Shown here: positions 39,450-49,099 of the stretch, in pieces
Layout of the letters: every line of letters starts with the position of its first letter
How positions within the stretch are numbered: the stretch's first letter is position 1
Source: Pollutibacter sp044353505
Lineage (GTDB): Bacteria > Bacteroidota > Bacteroidia > Chitinophagales > Chitinophagaceae
Length of the DNA: 64,000 bases
NCBI GenBank assembly: GCA_044353505.1
Contig: JBILBU010000002.1
Coordinates: 1-64,000 of the forward strand
Direction of reading: 5' to 3'
Notes under the pieces: generated by a model
Told to the model about the DNA's origin: nothing
Databases searched by the model: none
The model's input: the letters and a program-made list of their open reading frames with translations, nothing else
Program-made: the position numbers and the translations under genes

Positions 39450-39980
39450 TTACGCTGTGGCCAAATTAGCAAGCTTTCTTACTTCCTCAGCTATTGTTTT
39501 GCCAAATAAGGTTGAAGCGGCTGGACCGTTACCAGTGATTATTTGTCCGTCTTGTGTTACCGTCTCTCCTGTATAGTTTGCACCGAGATGCTTGATCGTA
39601 TTGATCTCACTTTCATATACTGTGGCGTTTTTATTGTTTAGCAAACCTGCTTCAGCTAATATAACTGGGCCAATACAAATAGCGCTGACTATTTTCCCCT
39701 GTTGATACATCTCTCTTGCAATCGTATGAGCTCTTTCGTTTTTAAAATATATTTTACTGCCGTTGCCTCCGACGAAAACAACGGATTGATAGTGGTTGCT
39801 TTTAACCTGATCAATCCCAATTTCTGCGATGGCTTTTTCACCTTTCGTTCCTATGCACTCTCCCTCATGCGTACTAGCCACTATGGTCTTGAATCCCGCT
39901 TTTTCTATTTCTTCCCTTGTTTCAAATAATTCTTCATCGCGAAAATGATCAGGGGCAATTATCATGAGTATAGGCGTCAT
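39450..39980 (-). CDS. DJ-1/PfpI family protein
   Basis: This 176-residue protein has the flavodoxin-like DJ-1/PfpI fold: MTPILMIIAPDHFRDEELFE, then QSVVFVGGNGSKIYF and the nucleophile elbow IVSAICIGPVILAEAG with the reactive Cys. The early Glu (in DEELFE) is the expected partner residue. Family members are glyoxalase/deglycase-like enzymes, proteases or chaperones; the precise activity is not visible. It is cytosolic and transcribed alone. Confidence 0.9.
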   Translation of the reverse strand: MTPILMIIAPDHFRDEELFETREEIEKAGFKTIVASTHEGECIGTKGEKAIAEIGIDQVKSNHYQSVVFVGGNGSKIYFKNERAHTIAREMYQQGKIVSAICIGPVILAEAGLLNNKNATVYESEINTIKHLGANYTGETVTQDGQIITGNGPAASTLFGKTIAEEVRKLANLATA

Positions 39981-40098
39981 CTCTCTAAATTTATATTACT
40001 AAAATATTTGACTGTATTTTCTTTTCTACTTTTTTATAAAAGTATCCGGGATGATCTCAGTCGGATCTTTTAAGCTTCGATAAACTATAAAAATGTTT

Positions 40099-40746
40099 TT
40101 ATGCCTTAATCTTCTTGAATACAACCAGTGAGTCAAAGCGATAAACACGTTTGTAGTTCTCGTGCTTGTTCACGATCTGTTCTATAACATGAGTAGGCCC
40201 TACCTCTTTTCTTTTTGGATGGTAGTCGTGAAAAGCAAGGTACCCTCCTAGCTTCACGATGTTTTCAAAGTTCTGGAAATCAAAGGTGCAGCCCTCAATG
40301 CTGTGGTCACCGTCAATGAAGAGAAAGTCGACTGCTGCCATTTTCCCAACAAATTCATTTGAGTATCCTTTGTGTGGAGTTATTTGAATTTTATTGTTGA
40401 ATGGGATGAGGTTATTGTTGAATTGCATGAGTAAATCCATTTCACCCTTCTCGCTGTCGTAAGCCGACTTGCTTTGTAGTTCTCCATCGGCATTAAAAGG
40501 ATCGATGCATTCAATTGTGCCGTTACTCAACCCATGGGCGATGCAGAACGTACTTTTGCCCTTCCAACTTCCAATTTCAAGTACCCTTGCATTTTCATTC
40601 AATTGTGATGCCACGTATCTTAGTCCTAATGCTTCTACAGGGGTTAACCAACCATGAATTGTTTTGTATGACCCAAAAGGCAGTTTCCCATTTTTTCTTG
40701 CGAAATAACTGGCGAGGAGTGATTGAATGATCTTGATGATAGGCAT
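40099..40746 (-). CDS. Class I SAM-dependent methyltransferase
   Basis: This 215-residue protein has motif I VLEIGSWKGKSTFCIA, then ECIDPFN for the end of strand beta2. FLFIDGDHSIEGCTFDF and GGYLAFHDYHP follow, which is typical of the Methyltransf_24/cephalosporin-hydroxylase-like group. These act on sugars or small molecules in many surface-glycan clusters. No glycan genes are adjacent, so the substrate is unknown. Confidence 0.88.
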   Translation of the reverse strand: MPIIKIIQSLLASYFARKNGKLPFGSYKTIHGWLTPVEALGLRYVASQLNENARVLEIGSWKGKSTFCIAHGLSNGTIECIDPFNADGELQSKSAYDSEKGEMDLLMQFNNNLIPFNNKIQITPHKGYSNEFVGKMAAVDFLFIDGDHSIEGCTFDFQNFENIVKLGGYLAFHDYHPKRKEVGPTHVIEQIVNKHENYKRVYRFDSLVVFKKIKA

Positions 40747-40870
40747 ATGTTAATTGGTTTGACTTTTATCTAATAACTATTGGTAAATATATGCTAATAG
40801 TCATATCAAACTCAATCACTCATTTGATCACATTTTTCTTGAGCAGGAAAATGACCAGCCTATAGTTCGA

Positions 40871-41227
40871 TCAGTTTCCGCCTTCATCCTTTTCCAGTTG
40901 AAGGATATGTAATATCCTGTGAATGATCGGCGTAAAAAATACGGCTGTTATGGTCAGAAATGCAACGCCACTATATAGAGGTTAAAGTGAGGAGAATATC
41001 TTAGCTGGAGCAGTCTTCATTTCGGCAACAGGCCCCATCCCTGTTAAGATCATACACGCCATATGAAAGCTGTCGATCAAGGGAATCTCTCCCAATTGAT
41101 GATATCCTACTGTCCCAATCAGCACCGAGAATATGATCAAGGAAAAGGCAAATAGGGTGTATTCCCCCAATCTCCTGATAAAGTGTGGTATGGGAGCCAC
41201 CTTTTGCTTGTGTTGTTCTAATTTCAT
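40871..41227 (-). pseudogene. Small ion-channel-like membrane protein with an in-frame stop
   Basis: The ATG at 41227 opens 81 codons: PIPHFIRRLGEY, a membrane helix (TLFAFSLIIFSVLIGTVGYH), and a pore-like HMACMILTGMGPVAEM. A TAA (40982-40984) then interrupts. The same frame goes on without a shift: PLYSGVAFLTITAVFFTPII, then HRILHILQLEKDEGGN and a true stop at 40871. The joined protein of about 118 residues looks like a small two-helix ion-channel family (K+ channel-like pore). Only the one stop breaks it, which suggests a recent nonsense mutation or a sequencing error. Confidence 0.75.
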
Positions 41228-41330
41228 AAAAGTTTAGTGACCATTAAATTATTCAATCTTTTTCATGATGGACTATTAAAGTTGTCTTTTGTGGCGTACA
41301 AGTATGAAAAAGAATTTACCCCAAATCCTA

Positions 41331-41338
41331 TACATTTG
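41331..41338 (+). promoter_or_regulatory. Possible -7 box for the rhamnosidase gene
   Basis: TACATTTG matches TAnnTTTG, 54 bases before the ATG at 41393. No -33 TTG at the right distance is seen. Confidence 0.3.
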
Positions 41339-41392
41339 TGATGACCCCCAATCCATATTGGCAATTATAATTTATCCACTAATACATTGCAC

Positions 41393-44278
41393 ATGAAGCT
41401 TTTATTTGTGATTCGCCTTTTTGTTTTTTCTTTATTTCAGCTCTCCTTGGTCTGCTATTCAGGAAATATTTTTTCTCTGCCTATAAAAAAGAATGTGCTA
41501 AAAGTTGAGCAAACAAAATGCGAGTATCTCATCAATCCTTTGGGGATAGATGTAATGGCCCCTAGATTGGGCTGGAAAATTTCAGCCTCACAGCAGGTCT
41601 TCAACCAAAAACAAAAAGCATATCAAATACTTGTTGCCACTTCAACAGACAAACTCACTGAGTCTGCGGCAGATCTTTGGAACAGCAGAAAAATTCTTTC
41701 TGATCAACATGCTCAAGTTGTGTATAATGGTAAAGCATTGGTCAGCGGACAGAAATGTTATTGGATAGTTAGGATATGGAATAGCGATGATCAGGTTACC
41801 GCTTGGAGTGAGGTCGCTTTTTGGAGCATGGGACTCTTAAATAAATCAGATTGGAAAGCAAAGTGGATCGGAGATCAGCCTGACCTGGCGCAAAAAGTGT
41901 ATGCTGATTATTTAAATACTTTCGATCCTGCCAAGAATATTCCTGTTGTTAATAGTCGGCCTGTCGGTCCACCCTCCCCCATGTTGCGCAAGACCTTCAA
42001 TGTGAAGCCTGCTGTAAAAGAAGCCGTGCTTTATGTATCCGCCTTGGGGTATTATGAAATAGGATTGAATGGAAAAAAAATTGGTGACCACCAGTTGGCG
42101 CCGGAATGGACCGACTATGATAAACGCCTTCAGTATCAAACCTATGACCTTACAAAGACTTTAAAGGAAGGAGATAATGTACTTTCTTCTGTTCTTGGCG
42201 ATGGATGGTATCTTGGGATGATTGGTCCAACCAAATGGTTGTCTGAATATCCCCGCAGAGGAGTTTATGGAAATGATAGACGATTGATTGCACAGCTCAT
42301 GATTACTTATGAAAACGGAGAGCAAGCATTAATCTGTACGGATGATTCTTGGAGAATCAATTCACAAGGGTTTATCATATCCGCAGATAATTTTCTGGGT
42401 CAGCAAATTGATGCACAATATATTCCTCAAGGGTGGAAGGATATTGGTTTTGATGATCAGCATTGGGGCAATGTATTTGTCGATTTTGGAGTTAGCAAGA
42501 ATATGGAGGCTCAGAAGAACGAACCTGTTCGGATTAATAATTATTTCTCGCCCATTGATATCAAACAACTGGGTGATAAATACATTGTTGATTTTGGACA
42601 AAATCTTACGGGATGGACAAGGATGAAAGTAAAGGGAAAGAAGGGGGATACCATCATGATTCGTCATGGTGAGATGTTGGATGATGATGGATCTCTTTAC
42701 ACAAAAAATCTGGCTGCCGCCATTCAAGAAGATCGATATGTTCTTTCTGGTAACAATGATGAATTTGAGCCAACGTTCACCTACCATGGCTTCAGGTTTG
42801 TTGAAATCTCTGGATTGAATTCCATGCCAACTGCTGAAATGATTAAGGCATGTGCATTGTCATCCGATCCTGAGGTTACAGGAACTTTCGCTTGCTCGAA
42901 CCCAAAGCTGAATCAGTTGTGGAGCAATATTATTTGGACGCAGCGCAATAACATGACCAGTGTTCCTACAGATTGTCCGCAACGCGATGAACGCATGGGT
43001 TGGATGGGAGATGCACAAGTATTTTGTCAGAACAGCATGTTCAATATGGACATGGCTGCATTTTATAGCAAATGGATCAAAGATATCAGGGATGCGCAAT
43101 CGGCCAGAGGAACCTTTCCTGATATTGCACCACATGCCAACAAGCCAGATATTCGTTTCAGCAATGCTCCTGCTTGGGCCGACGCTGGGGTAATTATTCC
43201 TTGGAGAATGTATGAGAATTATGGAGATAAGGAATTGCTTAGACAGCATTACACATCCATGAAGCGGTATATAGAAAATATAAGGACTCAGAATCCAAAA
43301 TTTCTCTGGTTAAATGATGTTGGAAATCAATATGGCGATTGGTTAAATGCCAACACGATTATTGCGGATGGATATTCCAACACGAGAGGTGAGATTCCAA
43401 GAGAAGTTTTTGCAACTGCATTTTATGCCAATTCGGTAAAGCTATTTTCGAAAATTGCTGCTGTATTAGAAAATGAAAAAGATGCTAGAGAATATCGTCA
43501 GTTGTTTGACAGTATTTATACTAAGTTTAATGATGCTTATGTAGATGATAGTGCCAGAATAAAAGGGAACACACAATCGGCATATGCGCTTGCACTGCAT
43601 TTTGATTTATTGCCTGAAGCCAAACAAGACCTTGCCTTCCAGCATCTCATTGAATGTTTGAAAGAATATGACAACCGCATCTCGACTGGTTTTGTCACCA
43701 CCTTAATGATGATGAAAGAACTTACAAAACGCGGTAGAAACGATCTGGCCTATGGATTACTTGAATCAGAGCGATTCCCGTCATGGATATATTCGATCAA
43801 TCAAGGGGCAACAACCATCTGGGAGCGTTGGGATGGGTATGTGAAAGGCCGAGGATTTCAGGATCCTAGTATGAATTCGTTCTGCCATTATTCTATTGGT
43901 TCGGTAGGCGAGTGGATGTATAGGGTGTTGCTGGGAATCAATCCGTCTGATCAAGAGCCTGGATTCAAGAAGATCATCATTCATCCTCAGCCGGGAGGAA
44001 CAATTACATGGGCAAAGGGGTCTTACAATTCCATCAGTGGGATAATTTCGATTGATTGGGAAAAGACGGGAAGCATGTTTTCTATGGATGTTGAAATTCC
44101 TGTGAACGCGACTGCTACTGTGATACTACCTTCAGCCAATCCTGCTGCAATTAGAATGAATTCAAAGAAGTTGTCGACATTATTATCGGCATCAATCGAT
44201 AAACGGACTGGTGAGACTTCAATAGAATTAGGATCTGGAAAGTATAATTTTGTGGTGGATGAGATAGCCTTTTTTTGA
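41393..44278 (+). CDS. Alpha-L-rhamnosidase, GH78 family
   Basis: From the ATG at 41393 the protein has 961 residues with a signal peptide (MKLLFVIRLFVFSLFQLSLV). Domains in order are: an N-terminal Ig-like domain (TKCEYLINPLGIDVMAPRLG), a Bac_rhamnosid_N beta-sandwich (about 185-340, VLYVSALGYYEIGLNGKKIG), a second beta domain, and the (alpha/alpha)6 catalytic barrel with PTDCPQRDERMGWMGDAQVF (about 523-542) that contains catalytic acids. A C-terminal beta domain follows. The enzyme frees terminal alpha-L-rhamnose from glycans or glycosides outside the inner membrane. No SusC/SusD pair is adjacent. Confidence 0.95.
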   Translation: MKLLFVIRLFVFSLFQLSLVCYSGNIFSLPIKKNVLKVEQTKCEYLINPLGIDVMAPRLGWKISASQQVFNQKQKAYQILVATSTDKLTESAADLWNSRKILSDQHAQVVYNGKALVSGQKCYWIVRIWNSDDQVTAWSEVAFWSMGLLNKSDWKAKWIGDQPDLAQKVYADYLNTFDPAKNIPVVNSRPVGPPSPMLRKTFNVKPAVKEAVLYVSALGYYEIGLNGKKIGDHQLAPEWTDYDKRLQYQTYDLTKTLKEGDNVLSSVLGDGWYLGMIGPTKWLSEYPRRGVYGNDRRLIAQLMITYENGEQALICTDDSWRINSQGFIISADNFLGQQIDAQYIPQGWKDIGFDDQHWGNVFVDFGVSKNMEAQKNEPVRINNYFSPIDIKQLGDKYIVDFGQNLTGWTRMKVKGKKGDTIMIRHGEMLDDDGSLYTKNLAAAIQEDRYVLSGNNDEFEPTFTYHGFRFVEISGLNSMPTAEMIKACALSSDPEVTGTFACSNPKLNQLWSNIIWTQRNNMTSVPTDCPQRDERMGWMGDAQVFCQNSMFNMDMAAFYSKWIKDIRDAQSARGTFPDIAPHANKPDIRFSNAPAWADAGVIIPWRMYENYGDKELLRQHYTSMKRYIENIRTQNPKFLWLNDVGNQYGDWLNANTIIADGYSNTRGEIPREVFATAFYANSVKLFSKIAAVLENEKDAREYRQLFDSIYTKFNDAYVDDSARIKGNTQSAYALALHFDLLPEAKQDLAFQHLIECLKEYDNRISTGFVTTLMMMKELTKRGRNDLAYGLLESERFPSWIYSINQGATTIWERWDGYVKGRGFQDPSMNSFCHYSIGSVGEWMYRVLLGINPSDQEPGFKKIIIHPQPGGTITWAKGSYNSISGIISIDWEKTGSMFSMDVEIPVNATATVILPSANPAAIRMNSKKLSTLLSASIDKRTGETSIELGSGKYNFVVDEIAFF

Positions 44279-44338
44279 TAACAGTATCTTAATGTTATTG
44301 ACGTAAATTCACGAGAATGTTTAATAACCCCCCTTACC

Positions 44339-47053
44339 ATGCAACCTAAGTTCATTTTCGCTGTCATGTCATTTTTTTTAATCGGCACTGCTTTCGCTCA
44401 ACAAAAAACAATCTTGCAGGTTCCTGGAAGAGACAAGTATACCCACATGAATCTCAATGGGCTCTCTGTATTGCCCAGTGGTCGGTATGTTCAGCCGGCA
44501 GGTCAAATTACCAGAATCACCCATGATCCATTTGGCTTGACTATTTCACCAGATGGCAAGATAGCGGTGACGCTGCATAATGGGGTAATGACCATTTTGT
44601 ATCTAGACAAGGGCGAAACCATTCGGGTGCCTGATTATGATAATAAGATCGCCTCTCCATTTACAAACGGCTCATTACTTGGGGCTTCTTTCTATAAGGA
44701 CAGTCGGGTTGTATTTCTAAGCGGAGGCGACAATGGAACAGTTATCGCATATGATTGTATTGATTTGAAAGTCGTTAACACCTATTCACTTGATGGAAAG
44801 GTTGGAGATTTAACATTTCAAGACAGCTTTACTTCAGACCTGATATACAATGAGAAAAATAATGAATTGTTGGTATTGGATCAAGCCAATTATCGGTTGG
44901 TGCGCATTGATTGCACAACAAGGTTTATCACTGCTTCAATACCTGCTGGCAGATTGCCATTCGGATTGGCGATTAGTCCTGATGGATCTACCGCACTAGT
45001 TGCCAATGTTGGCATGTATGCTTATCCATTAATCGAGGGGGTCACGCAAGACAACTATGACAGCATGCTGATCACTCATCATCCATACGCTCACAATAGT
45101 CCTGAGTCGATTAATGGTTCTATCGTAGAAGGAAAAAAAATACCCGGGGTTGGAGATCCGAATGACCCTGAATCAATGAGTGTGTTTACAATAGATTTGT
45201 TGAGCAATAAAGTTACCTCAAAGCTAAAGACCGGATACCTTGTTGGGCATATGCTTGAAGATGCAGAAGTAACCGGCGGGGCCAGTCCGAATAGCATTGC
45301 TATCGACAATTCATTTGCTTATGTCAGCAATGCTACGAACGATAATATCTCAGTGATCGATTACAAGCAAGGGAAGATCCTTCGGCATATCCCAATTAAA
45401 GTCGATCCAAAGATTGACCAATATAGAGGCTTGCTTCCTTTTGGTCTTTCACTTTCAAAAGATGGCTCAACCCTGTATGCTGCGCTGCTTGGGTTTAATG
45501 CTGTTGCAGTGATTGATACCAAGACTGATAAAACAATCGGTTTAATTCCCGCCGGGTGGGGTGCATCAAGAGTTAAATTCTCTCCTGATGAAAAAGAGAT
45601 GTATATCATCAGTTGTCGCGGTCTTGGTGCTGGTCCGAATGGCGGTAAAGATTTCAAGGTGCCGGTTCAGGGAACCTATATCGGCGATATTCAACTCGCT
45701 ACCTTCCAGCGTTTGCAAACTCCTGATGCTGCTGCATTGGCATTATACACCAGCAGTGTGCTGGCGTATACTTATGAGGAGGTTCCTGTTAAGAAAAGCA
45801 ATAACCCAGTTCCGAACTATCCAGGTGAAAAAGAATCACCAATAAAACATATAGTATACATTACCAAGGAGAACAGGACCTACGATGAGGTCATGGGGCA
45901 GATGAAAACCGGAAGAGGAGATCCCTCAATCGCAAGGTTTGGTTTGAATGTAAATCTGGTTCATGAAAATAAGCGTGGCGTAGACAGTACATTTTTTTCT
46001 AATGCCAATGTTTCCCCCAATCACCACAAGGCATCCAGTCAGTTTGCCTATTCAGATAATTTTTATTGCGATAGTGATGCTTCGATTCATGGCCATCACT
46101 GGATGATGGGCGTAATCCCGAATGAGTGGGTGGAGGTAAATTCCAATACCAGCAAAACAGCAAAGTACTTTTCACCAGCGGCTGGAAGAAGATTCCCTGG
46201 ATCTACTGGTAGCATGGATCCTGAGGATTATGCAGAAACAGGAGGTCTTTGGGAGGCTATGGAAAGAAAAGGTGTATCGTTTTACAATTTCGGCGAAGCA
46301 AATGAAACAGCGCACGTTCGTGAAGAGTGGAATGATACAGCCACTGGTGCTGCACATGGGGTGATGGTGCCAATGCAAAAGGCCTTGTTCAGTAGAACTA
46401 GTCATAATTATGCAGGATACAATACCAATATCCCTGATCAATTCAGGATGAATCAGTTTGAATCTGAGTTTACCAATATGTGGCTTGCTGGAAAAGAAAA
46501 AATGCCTTCATTGATAACTGTTCAAATCCCTAATGACCATACTGCTTCACCAAGGCCTGAGGATGGATATCCATTCACGCACAGTTATATGGCAGACAAC
46601 GATCTTGCAGTAGGAAGAATATTGCATTTTCTTTCCAGAACACCTTACTGGAAAAATATGCTGGTGGTTATTACCGAAGACGATCCTCAAGGGGGAGTTG
46701 ATCATGTTGATGCACATAGAAGTATTCTAATGCTGGCTGGCCCCTATGTAAAACGAAATTATGTTTCACATACGCATGCAAATTTTGGGTCAATACTAAA
46801 AATGATCTATAATATTTTATCTGTTCCCTATGTCAATCAGTACGATGTGACGGCTTCTCATCTGGGTGATTTTTTTTCAAGCAAGCCCAATTACTCACGC
46901 TATACGCTGGAAATGCCTGATAAGCGGGTATTTGACCCAACGAATGCCATGAAAAAGTATAATAGGGATATTGATTGGAGAAAGGTGATGCAGGGCCCTG
47001 ATATGGATGATGAAGAGGATCAAAGAACCAATCATTACAAAAAGGGTAATTAA
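44339..47053 (+). CDS. Exported YncE-type beta-propeller fused to phosphoesterase, first copy
   Basis: This 904-residue protein has a signal peptide (FIFAVMSFFLIGTAFA). The first 490 residues form a YVTN/YncE-like propeller with repeats such as LPFGLAISPDGSTALVAN and AYVSNATNDNISVID. From about 500 there is a phosphoesterase domain (PF04185-like; phospholipase C/acid phosphatase type) with IKHIVYITKENRTYDEVMG, DASIHGHHWMMG and EDDPQGGVDHVDAHRS, which hold the metal and catalytic residues. The TonB receptor follows one base after the stop. A paralogue lies on the other side of that receptor. Confidence 0.92.
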   Translation: MQPKFIFAVMSFFLIGTAFAQQKTILQVPGRDKYTHMNLNGLSVLPSGRYVQPAGQITRITHDPFGLTISPDGKIAVTLHNGVMTILYLDKGETIRVPDYDNKIASPFTNGSLLGASFYKDSRVVFLSGGDNGTVIAYDCIDLKVVNTYSLDGKVGDLTFQDSFTSDLIYNEKNNELLVLDQANYRLVRIDCTTRFITASIPAGRLPFGLAISPDGSTALVANVGMYAYPLIEGVTQDNYDSMLITHHPYAHNSPESINGSIVEGKKIPGVGDPNDPESMSVFTIDLLSNKVTSKLKTGYLVGHMLEDAEVTGGASPNSIAIDNSFAYVSNATNDNISVIDYKQGKILRHIPIKVDPKIDQYRGLLPFGLSLSKDGSTLYAALLGFNAVAVIDTKTDKTIGLIPAGWGASRVKFSPDEKEMYIISCRGLGAGPNGGKDFKVPVQGTYIGDIQLATFQRLQTPDAAALALYTSSVLAYTYEEVPVKKSNNPVPNYPGEKESPIKHIVYITKENRTYDEVMGQMKTGRGDPSIARFGLNVNLVHENKRGVDSTFFSNANVSPNHHKASSQFAYSDNFYCDSDASIHGHHWMMGVIPNEWVEVNSNTSKTAKYFSPAAGRRFPGSTGSMDPEDYAETGGLWEAMERKGVSFYNFGEANETAHVREEWNDTATGAAHGVMVPMQKALFSRTSHNYAGYNTNIPDQFRMNQFESEFTNMWLAGKEKMPSLITVQIPNDHTASPRPEDGYPFTHSYMADNDLAVGRILHFLSRTPYWKNMLVVITEDDPQGGVDHVDAHRSILMLAGPYVKRNYVSHTHANFGSILKMIYNILSVPYVNQYDVTASHLGDFFSSKPNYSRYTLEMPDKRVFDPTNAMKKYNRDIDWRKVMQGPDMDDEEDQRTNHYKKGN

Positions 47054-47054
47054 G

Positions 47055-49088
47055 ATGGGGTTCTATCTCAATATGATTGGTGTTACGCTGACTGCGCTTG
47101 TTATTAATACTCGGGTTTTTTCACAGCAGTCAGTTGATACAGTAACACTCATGGACGAGGTTACGATAACTGCTACCAAACGATCAATGAATAAGTCAGC
47201 ACTGCCCTATTCCGTTGAGCTGTTGACAAGAGAAGAGTCTATACTAAACCTTTCTCGTACAGTGCCAGAGTCGCTCGCTGGAATTCCCGGTGTATTTATT
47301 CAAAAGACCAATCATGCGGGGGGAGCTCCTTTTGTACGCGGACTTACCGGTAATCAGTCGCTTATCTTAGTTGATGGTATTCGCTTGAACAATTCTATTT
47401 TCCGTTATGGACCAAATCAATACTTAACACTGGTTGATCCATTTATTGTTGAGCGTATAGAAGTGGTTAAAGGGACTGGTTCTGTTCAGTATGGTAGTGA
47501 TGCCATGACTGGTGTTATCAATATTCAGACCAACTCATTGAAATTTAGGGAGAAACCATTGTGGAAGGAAAAAGCTACAGCAAGGATCACCGAATCTGGT
47601 ATGGAGCTTTCTGTTCGTCCAGAATTGAAATACGAGGGCAAGCGATTTGCATTTGTAATGGGTGCAAGTCAAAAGCAATTTGGCGACCTTAGAGGAGGCG
47701 ATACAACGGGATTTCAACGGCCTTCAGGGTATGGTGAAAAATCATTTGATGTTAAATTGATAGCCGACTTGGGGTCTGACTGGACATTCACTTCTTCCTA
47801 TCAATGGTTGAGGCAGAGCGGAGTTCCAGTGTATCATAAATATCAACTGGAGAACTTTGCGGTCAATACCTCAGATCCTTTAACTAGGGGATTTGGGTAC
47901 TTGAAGCTCAATAAGAAATTCAATCGGTCATTTATTAAAGAGCTGGATATTTTTATTGCTAATCAAGCGATTGAGGAGTCTCGCTTTACTAGAAAAAATT
48001 CAAGTCAAGTATTGCAATCGGAGTTTGATCATATTTCGACTATCTCAGGTGGGGTGGACCTATTAACAACAATACTTTCTGCATGGACAGCCAATTCCGG
48101 GATTGAGATGTATGCCGATAAGGTAGAGAGTTCAAGAAGTGAGAGTAATATTGATGGAGGATCAGTAACCCGCATGCGTGGTTTATATCCCAATGGGGCA
48201 ACCTACTCAAATCTTGCCATCTATTCTCTTCATCATTTGAATTTCGGCAGACTAAAAATTGAAGGTGGGCTACGCTATAATATACATCAAGCGAAGATTA
48301 ATGATATTACCCTTGGAAGAATTAGTCTTAACCCAATGGCACTGGTTTTTCAAGGTGGGTTAAATTACCAGCTCATGAAAGGAATTCATCTCTATGCTAA
48401 CATGAGTGATGGATTCAGGGCTCCAAACATAGATGATCTTGGCACGCTGGGAATTGTTGATTTTAGGTATGAAATTCCATCCTATGACCTCAGGCCTGAG
48501 CGTTCTGTAAATCATGAAGTTGGACTCAAATATTTTGCAAGCAAGTTCAGTGGAACTGTCGCAGTGTTTAGAACAAATCTTTTTGATCTGATCTCGAGAG
48601 TGAAAACATCGGAGGTAGTAAGTGGTTATGATGTGTATAAAAAAATTAATATTGATAAAGGGTTTATTCGGGGATGGGAAATGCAAGCAGCGTATCAGCC
48701 ATTTAAACAAATCAGGTTGCATGCTTCTGCTACGAGCTTATTTGGACAAAGCATTACAAAGGATCAGCCCCTTCGAAGAATACCGCCTTTCAATGCAAGA
48801 TTAGGTGCCGAGCACTATATATCCAATTGTGTTTTTGGTTTTGTTTTTGATCATGCATCTGCACAAAGAAGATTGGAGTCTGGCGATAAGTCAGATAACC
48901 GTATTCCGGTAGGCGGCACCCCTGGATTTAATATTTTGAATCTACATGCCAGCGGAACATATCGAAGTGTAACAATAAGAACCTATCTTAATAATGTCTT
49001 TAACCAAGATTATCGCACACATGGTTCAGGAATAAATGGGATGGGGCGTGCTTTTTCCATGATGCTAATCTGGCAATTCAATCACTAA
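47055..49088 (+). CDS. TonB-dependent receptor between two phosphoesterase fusions
   Basis: I chose the ATG at 47055 (MGFYLNMIGVTLTALVINTR), 677 residues; the upstream in-frame extension lies inside the preceding gene. After the signal peptide come a TonB box-like segment (TVTLMDEVTITATKR), the plug domain (FVRGLTGNQSLILVDGIRLN, VEVVKGTGSVQYGSDAMTGV-like) and a barrel. There is no carboxypeptidase-like N-terminal domain and no SusD partner. The one-base gap upstream and eleven-base gap downstream place it in an operon with both phosphoesterase fusions, so it probably imports a compound they release or bind. Confidence 0.92.
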   Translation: MGFYLNMIGVTLTALVINTRVFSQQSVDTVTLMDEVTITATKRSMNKSALPYSVELLTREESILNLSRTVPESLAGIPGVFIQKTNHAGGAPFVRGLTGNQSLILVDGIRLNNSIFRYGPNQYLTLVDPFIVERIEVVKGTGSVQYGSDAMTGVINIQTNSLKFREKPLWKEKATARITESGMELSVRPELKYEGKRFAFVMGASQKQFGDLRGGDTTGFQRPSGYGEKSFDVKLIADLGSDWTFTSSYQWLRQSGVPVYHKYQLENFAVNTSDPLTRGFGYLKLNKKFNRSFIKELDIFIANQAIEESRFTRKNSSQVLQSEFDHISTISGGVDLLTTILSAWTANSGIEMYADKVESSRSESNIDGGSVTRMRGLYPNGATYSNLAIYSLHHLNFGRLKIEGGLRYNIHQAKINDITLGRISLNPMALVFQGGLNYQLMKGIHLYANMSDGFRAPNIDDLGTLGIVDFRYEIPSYDLRPERSVNHEVGLKYFASKFSGTVAVFRTNLFDLISRVKTSEVVSGYDVYKKINIDKGFIRGWEMQAAYQPFKQIRLHASATSLFGQSITKDQPLRRIPPFNARLGAEHYISNCVFGFVFDHASAQRRLESGDKSDNRIPVGGTPGFNILNLHASGTYRSVTIRTYLNNVFNQDYRTHGSGINGMGRAFSMMLIWQFNH

Positions 49089-49099
49089 AATTATTACCC

